In this document: positions 15,285 through 23,260 of the stretch, piece by piece
Position numbering within the stretch: the first letter of the stretch is position 1
Layout of the letters: every line of letters starts with the position of its first letter
DNA from: Acidovorax sp.
Lineage (GTDB): Bacteria > Pseudomonadota > Gammaproteobacteria > Burkholderiales > Burkholderiaceae_C
Reading direction: 5' to 3'
NCBI GenBank assembly: GCA_031277855.1
Contig: JAITLO010000020.1
Span: forward strand, 1 to 39,619
Length of the DNA: 39,619 bases
The notes under the pieces: model-generated
What the model was told of the DNA's origin: nothing
Databases searched by the model: none
The model's input: the letters and a program-made list of their open reading frames with translations, nothing else
Made by a program: the position numbers and the translations under genes

Positions 15285-16160
15285 TCATGCGCTGGGCAGC
15301 GCCTCCCCAAACGCCGCCGCCCAGAACGACTTCACCAGCAGGCTGTCGCTGCGCTCGCGCATGGCATAGACATAGGTGGTGGTGTGGGCCGGCTCGCCTG
15401 CAATGCGCACCGGGCGCAGGCGCGGGTCGGGCACAAACTCCGAGGCGCAGACCGTGCCCAGGCCCAGACCGTGGGCCACGGCCTCGCGAATGGCCTCGCG
15501 GCTGCCTATCTCCAGCGCCGTCACCGGCTGCACGGCATGGGCGGCCAGCGCGGCCTCCAGGGCCGTACGGGTGGTAGAGCCCTGCTCACGCCAGATCAGG
15601 GGCTGGCCGTGCAGCTCCTGCAGCGCGATCTCGCTGCGCTGGGCAAAGGGGTGGGCCAGCGGCGCCATCACGATGATGGGGTGGCGCGTATAAGGCCGCG
15701 CCAGCAGCTCGGGCCGCTCGTGCAGGCCGGCCAGCACGGCCACATCGGTGGTGTAGTGCTCCAGGTCGTGCAGCGCCTGCAGGGAATTGCCCACGCGCAC
15801 CGACAGCTGCATGCCCGGGTGGCGGGCGCGGTAGGCGGCCACCATCTCCATCACATGGAATGGGCCTACGGCGCCAATCTTGAGCTCGCCCTGGTGCAGC
15901 TGCCCGGCATCGCGCAGCAGAAAGTCGGCCTCGGCCTCCAGGGCCAGCAGCCTGTGCGCCAGCGGCAGCAGGCGGGCGCCGGCGCTGGTGGGCCACATGC
16001 GATAGCCCTGGCGGTGAAACAGCGCGCTGCGGCTGCTGCGCTCCAGCGCGGCAATCTGGGTGGACACCGTGGGCTGGCTCACCCCCAGGGCGCGGGCGGC
16101 AGCGCTCAGGCTGGCATGGTGGGCCACGGCCACAAAGGCGCGGTAGCGGGCGGTACTCAT
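15285..16160 (-). CDS. LysR family regulator, probably of phosphonate (phnX) metabolism
   Basis: A 291-residue LysR-type regulator. The N-terminal winged HTH (FVAVAHHASLSAAARALGVSQPTVSTQIAALER) is clear. The remainder is the periplasmic-binding-protein-like effector domain (GELKIGAVGPFHVMEMVAAY through GREAIREAVAHGLGLGTV-type segments). ATG 16160 is preferred over the TTG further upstream. The gene is divergent from phnX with a ~240-bp shared region, the usual LysR arrangement, so phosphonoacetaldehyde or aminoethylphosphonate metabolism is its likely target. This assignment is inference from position. Confidence 0.87.
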   Translation of the reverse strand: MSTARYRAFVAVAHHASLSAAARALGVSQPTVSTQIAALERSSRSALFHRQGYRMWPTSAGARLLPLAHRLLALEAEADFLLRDAGQLHQGELKIGAVGPFHVMEMVAAYRARHPGMQLSVRVGNSLQALHDLEHYTTDVAVLAGLHERPELLARPYTRHPIIVMAPLAHPFAQRSEIALQELHGQPLIWREQGSTTRTALEAALAAHAVQPVTALEIGSREAIREAVAHGLGLGTVCASEFVPDPRLRPVRIAGEPAHTTTYVYAMRERSDSLLVKSFWAAAFGEALPSA

Positions 16161-16400
16161 GGCAAAGCGGTGAATCAAAAAAGAGAGAGGCCGGAGTGCA
16201 TCTCCAGCTTTTGTCTATGGAAGCTATGGCGGCTGATTCTGAAACTTTCACATGGCAGAAATATGTCAGCCCTAGCATGAATGCCAATGCCGCAAGCCTG
16301 CACTGCGTCGCAGCTACCGGTATGCAGGCCCTGCATGGGAATGCCTTGAAACGCATGCTGCACCAGCACAGACAGCTCACTTTTTTGAAACTGCTCCGCC
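16161..16400. promoter_or_regulatory. Divergent LysR/phnX control region
   Basis: 240 bp between divergent starts. Near 16174 it carries ATCAAAAAAGAGAG followed by a small GGAG-TGCAT-CTCC hairpin and TTTT, resembling the dispersed sequence at 2.3 kb. I could not fix promoter elements or a definite LysR T-N11-A site. phnX has no clear ribosome site. Confidence 0.4.
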
Positions 16401-17273
16401 ATGACCCAGAACCTCCACCCCGCCGCCGTTTCTGCAGCAGCGCTCTCTTCTTCCTCCGTCAACCTGGCGCCGCTGCAGGCCGTGATCTTTGACTGGGCCG
16501 GCACGCTGGTGGACTTTGGCTCGCTGGCGCCCACGCAAATCTTTGTCGAGGCCTTTGCCAGCTTCGGCATCACCATCACCCTGGAGCAGGCACGCGGGCC
16601 CATGGGCCTGTCCAAGTGGGACCATATCCACCAGTTGTTGCAGGTGCCAAGCATTGCCCGCCAGTGGCAAACCCAGTTCGGCCGCGCTCCCGAAGACAAA
16701 GATGTGGATGCCATCTACGCCCGCTTTATGCCCATGCAGATTGCCAAGGTGGGCGAATTCTCCGCCCCCATTGCCGGCGCGGTAGAGCTGCTGCAATGGC
16801 TGCGTGCCCAGGGCCTGAAACTGGGCTCTTGCTCCGGCTACCCGCGCGAAGTGCTGGACCAGCTGCTGCCCCAGGCCAAGGCCGCCGGCATTGCGCCCGA
16901 CCATGTGGTGGCCGGCGACGAGCTGGCCGCCGGCGGCCGCCCCGGCCCGTTTATGGCCCTGGCCAATGTGCTGGCGCTGGGCATTACCGATGTGCGCGCC
17001 TGCGTCAAGGTGGACGACACCGTGCCCGGCATTGCCGAGGGCCGCAACGCTGGCATGTGGACCGTGGGCCTGAGCCTGTCCGGCAACGAGGTGGGCTACA
17101 GCCTGGCCGAATATGCCAAGGCCCCCGCCGCCGAAGTTGACGCCCGCGTGGCCCAGGCCGAGGCCAAGCTCAGGGCCGCCGGCGCCCACCATGTAGTGCG
17201 CAGCGTGGCCGATCTGCCTGCGGTGCTGGAGCAGATTGCGGCCGCCATGCGCCGGGGCCAAACACCGGCGTGA
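16401..17273 (+). CDS. phnX: Phosphonoacetaldehyde hydrolase
   Basis: A 290-residue HAD-superfamily enzyme that cleaves the C-P bond of phosphonoacetaldehyde to acetaldehyde and phosphate, the second step of 2-aminoethylphosphonate breakdown. The nucleophile motif FDWAGTLVDFG places the catalytic Asp at residue 31 with the PhnX-specific Ala at 33. The Schiff-base Lys is K72 in MGLSKWDHI, the cap-domain feature separating PhnX from other HADs. SGYPREV (motif II), GRPGPFMA and KVDDTVPGI complete the active site. A Ser/Ala-rich stretch of about 22 residues precedes the core. The aminotransferase phnW is not in the window. Confidence 0.93.
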   Translation: MTQNLHPAAVSAAALSSSSVNLAPLQAVIFDWAGTLVDFGSLAPTQIFVEAFASFGITITLEQARGPMGLSKWDHIHQLLQVPSIARQWQTQFGRAPEDKDVDAIYARFMPMQIAKVGEFSAPIAGAVELLQWLRAQGLKLGSCSGYPREVLDQLLPQAKAAGIAPDHVVAGDELAAGGRPGPFMALANVLALGITDVRACVKVDDTVPGIAEGRNAGMWTVGLSLSGNEVGYSLAEYAKAPAAEVDARVAQAEAKLRAAGAHHVVRSVADLPAVLEQIAAAMRRGQTPA

Positions 17274-17310
17274 GACTGCTTGAACTTAGCGTGCTCGCCG
17301 CAGCGCGGTG

Positions 17311-18369
17311 CTAGGAATGCCGGTGCTGGTGGTGGATGTCGGGGTAATGCGCATGGCTGTGGGTCAGCGCATGGTGCGCATGCGGATGGCTGTGGGGCTC
17401 TACGCCATCCCAGGCAAAGTCGTGGCTATGCTGGTGGTGCGCGTCATGGACATGGCGGTGGCTGTGTTCCAGCGGCTCGTGCGTGTGTTCATGCACATGC
17501 CGCTCTTGCAGGTGCAGCCAGATACCCAGCGCCATCAGCGCCGCTGCCAGCCAAAACAGCGGCCCGGGCAGGCTGGGCCAAATCAGCAAAGAAATGACGA
17601 CCCCAAACAAGGGCGCAATCGAAAAATAAGCCCCGGTTCTGGCGGTGCCCAGTGTGCGCAGCGCCAGCACAAACAAGGTCAGGCTCAGCCCATAGCCCAA
17701 AAAGCCGACAGCCATGCTCGCCGCCATGGTGGCGGCGGCCGGAAGGCTGGCACCCGCTATCCATGCCAGCACCGTGTTGCTGATACCCGCCAGCAAGCCC
17801 TTGATGGCCGCAATCAACATGGCGTCATGGCTGGAGACCTTGCGCGTGAGGTTGTTGTCAACGGCCCAACACAGGCAGGCCGCGACCACCAGCAGCGCCC
17901 CGGCAGAAAAACGGGTAGCGCCCGGCGCCCAGGACAGCAGCAGGCCCCCGGCCACAATGGCCAGCATGCCCAGCACAATGCGCAGGTCAGCGTTTTCTTT
18001 GAACACCAGCCAGGCCATCAGCGCCGTAAAAACGCCCTCGACATTCAATAGCAGCGATGCCATGGCGCTGCCGGTCTGCGTGAGGCCGAGCATCAAAAAC
18101 GCAGGGCCCAGCACGCCGCCAAACACGACCGCACCCAGCAGCCACGGCCACTGTGCTTTAGGGATGCGCATGGAGGCTTGATCTGGCGCCGTCTTGGCTT
18201 GCAGGCTGCGCAGACCGAGGAGCAGCGACAGGCCGATGCCGCTGCCCAGATACAACAAACCCGCCAGCAGCAGCGGGGGAACATCGCCCACCAGCAGCTT
18301 GGCAAAAGGCGTGCTGGCACCAAAAAGCGCGGCAGCGGCAAGGGCGGGGAGGGCGTTGCGTATCGACAT
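17311..18369 (-). CDS. EamA/DMT family transporter with histidine-rich C-terminal tail
   Basis: A 352-residue membrane protein with two EamA repeats (ten predicted helices), e.g. ALPALAAAALFGASTPFAKLL at the start and GFLGYGLSLTLFVLALRTLGTARTGAYFSIAPLF in the second repeat. The family exports metabolites or amino acids. The last 64 residues are unusual: 24 are histidines, in HxH and HH patterns, e.g. EHTHEPLEHSHRHVHDAHHQ. Such tails bind divalent metals in zinc, nickel and cobalt transporters, so a metal link is possible. ATG 18369 (MSIRNALPAL) starts directly at the first helix; the frame is open further upstream. It converges on phnX, with stops 37 bases apart. Confidence 0.87.
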   Translation of the reverse strand: MSIRNALPALAAAALFGASTPFAKLLVGDVPPLLLAGLLYLGSGIGLSLLLGLRSLQAKTAPDQASMRIPKAQWPWLLGAVVFGGVLGPAFLMLGLTQTGSAMASLLLNVEGVFTALMAWLVFKENADLRIVLGMLAIVAGGLLLSWAPGATRFSAGALLVVAACLCWAVDNNLTRKVSSHDAMLIAAIKGLLAGISNTVLAWIAGASLPAAATMAASMAVGFLGYGLSLTLFVLALRTLGTARTGAYFSIAPLFGVVISLLIWPSLPGPLFWLAAALMALGIWLHLQERHVHEHTHEPLEHSHRHVHDAHHQHSHDFAWDGVEPHSHPHAHHALTHSHAHYPDIHHQHRHS

Positions 18370-18839
18370 GCGCGAAGTGGAACACAAGGCCAAGGCAAGG
18401 ACGAAACGGCGAGCCCCTGGCCGCAGCAGGAATTCGCATGACTGCCACCACGCTACAGCAGATGGCAGATTGCTCTGTTTCAAAGAAAAGCGTGTTTGTG
18501 CTTGTGTAGCCTACACAGGCTGCTCATCTTTTGAAGATGGCAGCCGTTTGTCAGGTTTTGTTACGTTCTGCTTATTAGCATGGAAGGCAAACGCAGTCCT
18601 CTCGCTTTGGCGTGGGGGCAGTTGTTTGAGGGACTAGAAGTACAGTTGATCGTAGGCACCGTGGGTCTGTGATCAGGGAAATCTGGAGCGTATCAAATTC
18701 GTGATATGGGTCGTGACTGAACCCTTGCATAAAGACGATTCTCAAGTATATTTGATTTGAGATTGGTTAATCTTAATAAAAGTTGGAAATTAGTATTTAA
18801 ATAATGAGAAGAGATTTTTCTGAAGCAAAGGGGTTGTCT
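18370..18839. other. Intergenic junction between GC-rich backbone and AT-rich insert
   Basis: 470 bp without a supported gene. Up to about 18.6 kb it is GC-rich; from about 18.68 kb it becomes strongly AT-rich, marking the left edge of the insert. It includes a palindrome and hairpin at 18503-18545. I see no tRNA gene, integrase or matching direct repeat that would define an attachment site. Confidence 0.6.
18503..18545. other. Adjacent palindrome and 12-bp hairpin
   Basis: TGTGTAG-C-CTACACA (18503-18517) is a perfect 7+7 palindrome. Directly after it, GGCTGC-T-CATCTT (18518-18530) pairs with AAGATG-GCAGCC (18534-18545) across a TTG loop, with one bulged T. A weak T-rich stretch follows. It may be an operator plus terminator, or a remnant at the island edge. 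Confidence 0.6.
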
Positions 18840-20798
18840 ATGGATAGTGCAACTACATTGGCCAGTTTGGCTATGCTGAAGGTTAATATTGATGATGGAA
18901 AAGACTATCTTGAGTATTTGCGGCCTTATGTTATCCATGTTCTGCATACTATACGTCCAGATGTAGTAAGTGATACATCTGTAGCTGATGGCCTCAGAAA
19001 TATCTGTGGACTTGAAATACCACATCGAACAGTAAATATAATTCTTCAAAGATTAGCGAAAGATAAGAATTTAATTAAAGAGAATGGTCTTTACCGGATT
19101 AATGATCTCCCCGTTGGAAACTTTGAGGCCGATAAGGCTGCATCCGCTCGCCATTTGGATTTTGTCTCTGCAGAATTGAAAAATTTTGCAGACGAAACAG
19201 CAAGGCGAGATATTTCAATTGCTGAAGCAACGGACTCGATAGTCGCTTTTTTATCACAATTCTCAATTCCGTGCCTTAAATCATTTTTGAGAGGTACGGC
19301 TTTGCCGAAATTTGGAAAAGAGGAAGACTGGCAGGTTGTTTTGGTTGGGCAATTTGTGCACCAGATGCATGACAAGCCTCAGCTTTTTGAATCGTTTATG
19401 CGGTTTGTTGAGGGGCATATGCTAGCAAATGCGCTGCTTTGTCCTGATTTAAGGCAGGTGAGTAATACTTATGAGAATGTTGTTTTTTATCTTGATACAC
19501 CAATCTTGATAAAATTACTTGGCCTTGAAGGTGACGAGGAAAAGCAAGCGATTGAGGAGTTGATTAGTTTAGTTCACAGGCTTAAGGGTGAAATTTTTTA
19601 TTTTTCTCATACGCAAGATGAATTAACTACTGTTATTCGAAATTCTGCTGAATTTATCGACAGCCCCAAAGGTCGAGGGACTATTGTCGCTTCAGCGCTA
19701 AAGCAAAAGCGTACAAAAAGTGATCTAATTCTGATCGCTGAAAATTCCTCTGAGCTTTTGGAGAGTAATGGTATATCTTGTATTCAGGCTCCTTCGTATG
19801 ATCAGAAAAATCATAAATTTGAGATTGCTGAAGAAGCATTTGCTGCTGTTCTCGATGATGAGATAAATTATTATAATTCGAGGGCGAGAGATTATGATAT
19901 AAAATCAGTCAGATCTATATATGTTCTGAGAAAAGGAATATCTCCTCAATCAATCGAAAAAAGTAAGGCTGTTTTTGTAACGAGCAATGTTTCATTTTCT
20001 AAAGCTGCTTTTGAATATGGAAAGAGATACGAGCAATCCAGTCATGTTTCAACAGTGATTACTGATTTCAGTTTGGCAAATACTGCCTGGTTGAAAGCTC
20101 CACATGGGGCATCACAATTGCCGCAGAAAGAAGTTCTTGCTCTGGCTTATGCTGCGATTCAGCCAACCTCTAAATTTTGGGCAAAAGTTCTCGAGGAGGT
20201 GGATAAGCTTCAAGCTAATGGATTAATTTCCGCCCGCGATCATCAATTATTACGAAGTAGTACGCACGTTCAAGATGAATTAATGAAGCTGACCTTGGGG
20301 TCAGAGACATCTCTTACCAAAGAGTCAATCAAGGAAACGGTACAGCGTGTTACGGATGAGATTCGAAAAGAAGATGCGGATTTAATTACTTCTATAGAAA
20401 AAGAAAAACAGGAGCTTCAGCAGAATTTATTGGAAGAGAAAAATACAATAAGCAAAATAAGACAAAATATTTACTGGGATGCGGACGGCATCGCGAAGCT
20501 AGAGGCACGGATCGGATCTATTTTTATTTGGGGTGTGCAGATAATAATTTCTGTAATGGCTCTGGTTGCTCTGTTTTATAATTCTAATGATGATTTATGG
20601 GTATATCTTATAATGTTTTGTGTAGTTGGGTCTGCCCTCGTAAGAATACTTGGAACTCATTGGGATCTAAAGCCGGTAAAGGCTGGGCCTTTATACATTT
20701 CATGGCGTCGAAAGAGGCTGATAGAAAAAAGATATAAACTACTCGGTGTTCCAAATGAGGCTTCAGACTCTACGGTTAATTTAAAAGAGAGTCAGTAA
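18840..20798 (+). CDS. Predicted membrane-anchored protein with PIN-like domain (unknown function)
   Basis: A 652-residue protein in strongly AT-rich DNA. The first ~100 residues look like a winged-helix region (SVADGLRNICGLEIPHRTVNIILQRLAKD). Residues ~215-420 resemble a PIN-like nuclease fold: VVFYLDTPILIKLLG (first acidic residue near 219), SHTQDELTTVI (Glu near 261), and late strands KAVFVTSN and STVITDF. A charged coiled coil covers ~505-545, then two transmembrane helices (near 561-580 and 587-604) and a short basic tail. ATG 18840 has AAAGGGG 6 bases upstream; ATG 18804 adds 12 residues without a ribosome site. The nuclease reading is inference, because one expected Asp is Asn in TSN. 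Codon use differs sharply from the flanks, suggesting transfer. Confidence 0.7.
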   Translation: MDSATTLASLAMLKVNIDDGKDYLEYLRPYVIHVLHTIRPDVVSDTSVADGLRNICGLEIPHRTVNIILQRLAKDKNLIKENGLYRINDLPVGNFEADKAASARHLDFVSAELKNFADETARRDISIAEATDSIVAFLSQFSIPCLKSFLRGTALPKFGKEEDWQVVLVGQFVHQMHDKPQLFESFMRFVEGHMLANALLCPDLRQVSNTYENVVFYLDTPILIKLLGLEGDEEKQAIEELISLVHRLKGEIFYFSHTQDELTTVIRNSAEFIDSPKGRGTIVASALKQKRTKSDLILIAENSSELLESNGISCIQAPSYDQKNHKFEIAEEAFAAVLDDEINYYNSRARDYDIKSVRSIYVLRKGISPQSIEKSKAVFVTSNVSFSKAAFEYGKRYEQSSHVSTVITDFSLANTAWLKAPHGASQLPQKEVLALAYAAIQPTSKFWAKVLEEVDKLQANGLISARDHQLLRSSTHVQDELMKLTLGSETSLTKESIKETVQRVTDEIRKEDADLITSIEKEKQELQQNLLEEKNTISKIRQNIYWDADGIAKLEARIGSIFIWGVQIIISVMALVALFYNSNDDLWVYLIMFCVVGSALVRILGTHWDLKPVKAGPLYISWRRKRLIEKRYKLLGVPNEASDSTVNLKESQ

Positions 20799-21055
20799 AT
20801 TCTATTACTACATTCACATGTTATTCATGTGTTTGGCTAATTATCTGAAAGTGCTGTTTTTATCAATCAGGCTCACTGCAATATTTTATGTGTAGTGGTT
20901 TTATAAAATTTCAGCTTAGATTTTTGGATTCGGCACAGGTTACCGTGTGTTTGAAAATATAAGTGGTTTTAAAGTTAGTTGTTGGTTTTTTTAGGTGCTG
21001 TGCGTGAGATACGATTTTTAAAAATCCAACATGCTAATATTTTTTGGGAATTTTT
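20799..21055. other. AT-rich spacer inside the insert
   Basis: About 257 bp of AT-rich DNA with no gene, no strong terminator and no RNA gene that I can recognise. It separates the PIN-like gene from the small monooxygenase-like gene, so they are probably separate transcripts. Confidence 0.6.
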
Positions 21056-21355
21056 ATGCTATTAATTGTAGGCGCCGTGCGCCTGCCGCCGGAAAATCTA
21101 GAACGCGCTAAACCCGTGATGCGAGCCATGGTCGAGGCCTCACGCGCCGAAACAGGCTGTCTGGAATATGTCTATGCTGAGGACCTTTTTGTCCCCGGAC
21201 TTATCCATGTGAAAGAACGCTGGGCCAATCAGGCCGCGCTGGATGCGCATTTTGCGTCAGAGCATATTCAGGTCTGGCGGGAGAGTTGGGCGGGGTTGGG
21301 GATTGGGGATAGGGATTTGAAGGTGTATGAGGTGGGGGAGGCTCGGAAAACCTAG
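21056..21355 (+). CDS. Antibiotic biosynthesis monooxygenase (ABM) domain protein, putative quinol monooxygenase
   Basis: A 99-residue protein of the ABM/YgiN-like ferredoxin fold. Typical pieces are VGAVRLPPENLERAKPVMRAMVEASRAETGCLEYVYAED, then the VKERWANQAALDAHFASEHIQVW helix. Such proteins form dimers and oxidise quinols or aromatic polyketides without cofactors, or act as dimeric stress proteins; the substrate is unknown. GGGA lies 6 bases before the ATG; a TTG 12 bases upstream is less likely. Its codon use is GC-rich like the chromosome, although the flanks are AT-rich. Confidence 0.85.
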   Translation: MLLIVGAVRLPPENLERAKPVMRAMVEASRAETGCLEYVYAEDLFVPGLIHVKERWANQAALDAHFASEHIQVWRESWAGLGIGDRDLKVYEVGEARKT

Positions 21356-21455
21356 AGGTGAAAACCTGCTTACGATCCTAAAAGAGCCATTCGCTTATAA
21401 ACCGAAAAACAACCCATATCACCTTTATCAAGGTTGAAAGTTAAAGAGGGAACTT

Positions 21456-22358
21456 ATGAAATCTACTAAAAATAAAAAAATAGAGATCAATGTCAAAGAT
21501 ATTGCTGGGGATTTTTTTACCCATATGGCTGAGCAGGGATTGGCTGCGACACCAGCTCAAATACGAAAGATCTCTGAAAAAATCAGCTCCACTATGGGCT
21601 ATGAACCAAAAGTCGGAGTTTTTGGAAAAACAGGCGTAGGGAAGTCCTCTCTATGCAATGCATTATTTGGAAGGAAGATTGCAAAAGTTAGCAACGTCGC
21701 AGCATGTACTCGTAAGCCGCAAGAAGTCCTTTTGAATTTATCGTCCCAAGGCGGTGGATTAACATTGCTGGATGTCCCGGGTGTTGGCGAGAGTCGGGAG
21801 CGAGATGTTGAATATTCAGAATTATATGAAAACTTGATACCTGAATTGGATATACTTCTTTGGGTTATAAAAGCAGACGATCGGGCTTATAGCGTAGAAG
21901 AAATGTTTTATAATGATATCGTTCTGCCAATTATTAAAAAATCACAAATTCCAGTAATTTTTGTTCTTAATCAAGTAGACAAGATCGCTCCGATCAGGGA
22001 TTGGGATATTGAGAACTATAGACCCGGAGCTAAACAACAAAAAAATATCGATGCAAAAATTTTAACCATAAAAGATAAATTTCGAATTCCATTGGTAAAA
22101 ATATGTCCGATTGCAGCAGATGAAGGTTATGGATTGACCTCATTAGTAGAAAAAATTGTGAGGTATCTTCCTGCTGAGAAAAAATATGGAATTGTCCGTG
22201 AGGCTCGGACGCAGAACGTATCAAAAAAAGCTTTAAATGAAGCAGAAAAGGGCGTATGGGATACTGTCAAAAGCGCCGCTGAGAAAATTTTCATAAAAGC
22301 AATACCATATATTGCATCTGCTGCTTGGGCGTTCATATCAAAGCGCTGGATTTTTTGA
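21456..22358 (+). CDS. GTPase of the YfjP/YeeP-like (50S ribosome-binding GTPase domain) family
   Basis: A 300-residue P-loop GTPase. G1 is GKTGVGKS (57-64), G2 a Thr near 85 in AACTRKP, G3 DVPGVGES (from 106) and G4 NQVDK (172-176). The C-terminus carries an amphipathic to hydrophobic helix (IFIKAIPYIASAAWAFI) that could touch a membrane. Similar small GTPases are found in E. coli cryptic prophages and other islands and have no settled function. AGAGGGAAC precedes the ATG. The DNA is AT-rich like the PIN-like gene, so both probably arrived from the same type of donor. Confidence 0.85.
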   Translation: MKSTKNKKIEINVKDIAGDFFTHMAEQGLAATPAQIRKISEKISSTMGYEPKVGVFGKTGVGKSSLCNALFGRKIAKVSNVAACTRKPQEVLLNLSSQGGGLTLLDVPGVGESRERDVEYSELYENLIPELDILLWVIKADDRAYSVEEMFYNDIVLPIIKKSQIPVIFVLNQVDKIAPIRDWDIENYRPGAKQQKNIDAKILTIKDKFRIPLVKICPIAADEGYGLTSLVEKIVRYLPAEKKYGIVREARTQNVSKKALNEAEKGVWDTVKSAAEKIFIKAIPYIASAAWAFISKRWIF

Positions 22359-22457
22359 GGTTTAACCGACAGATGAGCATATGCTCTAGAAATTGGGCAG
22401 TGACTGTTTCGAACTGCGGATTCAACTGGTCAATGCAACGCAATGACCACCCATCGG

Positions 22458-22988
22458 CTAAGGCGTGATAGAAAAAACCAAAGCAGACACGGCTTTGCCA
22501 TGCAGCTGCAGGCGATTTTTGGCGATGCATTCAAACTCGGCACCACTGCGGCGTGCAACGGCCTCGCTGGGCAGATTGCCCTGGGCCACCACAATCTCTA
22601 CGCGTTGCAGCTTCAGCGTGCCGAATGCGTAGGGCAACAGGGCCTGCACCGTTCTGCTTGCTACGCCTTGCCCTTGTGCGCTCTCGCGCACCCAGTAGCC
22701 CAGATTGCACAGCAGATTTTGGTGGTTGATGGTATTGAGGCCAGCGCCACCCAAGAGCCGGCCGGTTTCTTGGGAAAACACGCCAAATTCATGGGCATTT
22801 TGTGCTGCAAGGCTTGACCGGCATTCCTCAAACCAGTTCAGTGCATCGCGCTCGGCGAATGCAGGTGTGCACCAAGACATCCAGCGGCCCACGGTGTGGA
22901 CCGACTCCCGGGCCGCATGGACAAACTCCTGCGCGTCGCCGTCGCAAAAAGCGCGCAACACCAGGCCTTGAGAAAGAAGAGGCTGCAT
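22458..22988 (-). CDS. GNAT family N-acetyltransferase (RimJ/RimL type)
   Basis: A 176-residue acetyltransferase. LLSQGLVLRAFCDGDAQEFV at the N-terminus, LGGAGLNTINHQNLLCNLGYWVRESAQGQGVASRTVQALL (acetyl-CoA-binding Q/G motif, QGQGVA) and LKLQRVEIVVAQGNLPSEAVARRSGAEFE are characteristic of GNATs acting on protein or amino-acid N-termini. The ORF continues upstream, but that part derives from a decayed SDR copy, so ATG 22988 (MQPLLSQGLV) is the likely start. No good ribosome site is visible there. A perfect 12-bp palindrome, GAGCATATGCTC (22375-22386), lies downstream. Confidence 0.85.
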   Translation of the reverse strand: MQPLLSQGLVLRAFCDGDAQEFVHAARESVHTVGRWMSWCTPAFAERDALNWFEECRSSLAAQNAHEFGVFSQETGRLLGGAGLNTINHQNLLCNLGYWVRESAQGQGVASRTVQALLPYAFGTLKLQRVEIVVAQGNLPSEAVARRSGAEFECIAKNRLQLHGKAVSALVFSITP

Positions 22989-23049
22989 AGCAAATGGATG
23001 GTGGGTGGAGGTGGCGACCACGAGGGCGGGCGGACTGGCGGAAGCTGAT

Positions 23050-23212
23050 GTTACCCCGCTCCATAAATGTCTCCTGGTCGCCATCGCCGTGTGAAACAGC
23101 ACATGGGCCGTAGGTAGCAAATTGACCATATTCAGTATGGACTGTACCTGGCGGCTATATCGACCACGGGCTTCACATCCATCTTGTTGCCGGGGCTTGT
23201 GCTCTGGCAAAT
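23050..23212 (-). pseudogene. Decayed C-terminal fragment of an SDR oxidoreductase gene
   Basis: This stretch aligns base by base with the 3' end of the intact SDR gene at 23.8 kb. On the minus strand it encodes ILNMVNLLPTAHVLFHTAMAT, against [21 protein letters not shown] in the intact protein. The upstream piece MDVKPVVDIAA (compare [11 protein letters not shown]) is in another frame, so a frameshift has occurred. A lost C near the 3' end puts the ancestral TAA (23051-23053) out of frame. It is a remnant of a paralogue or a partial duplication. Confidence 0.8.
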
Positions 23213-23260
23213 CACAGATGATGCAGCCCTGGGCCAGGGGTCTCTGGCAGACTCCACCTC

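Noticed and set aside
18480..22460. Idea that the AT-rich segment is a prophage or integrative element with attachment sites
   Set aside because: No integrase, no phage structural gene, no tRNA and no matching direct repeats at the edges were found; only the composition shift is supported.
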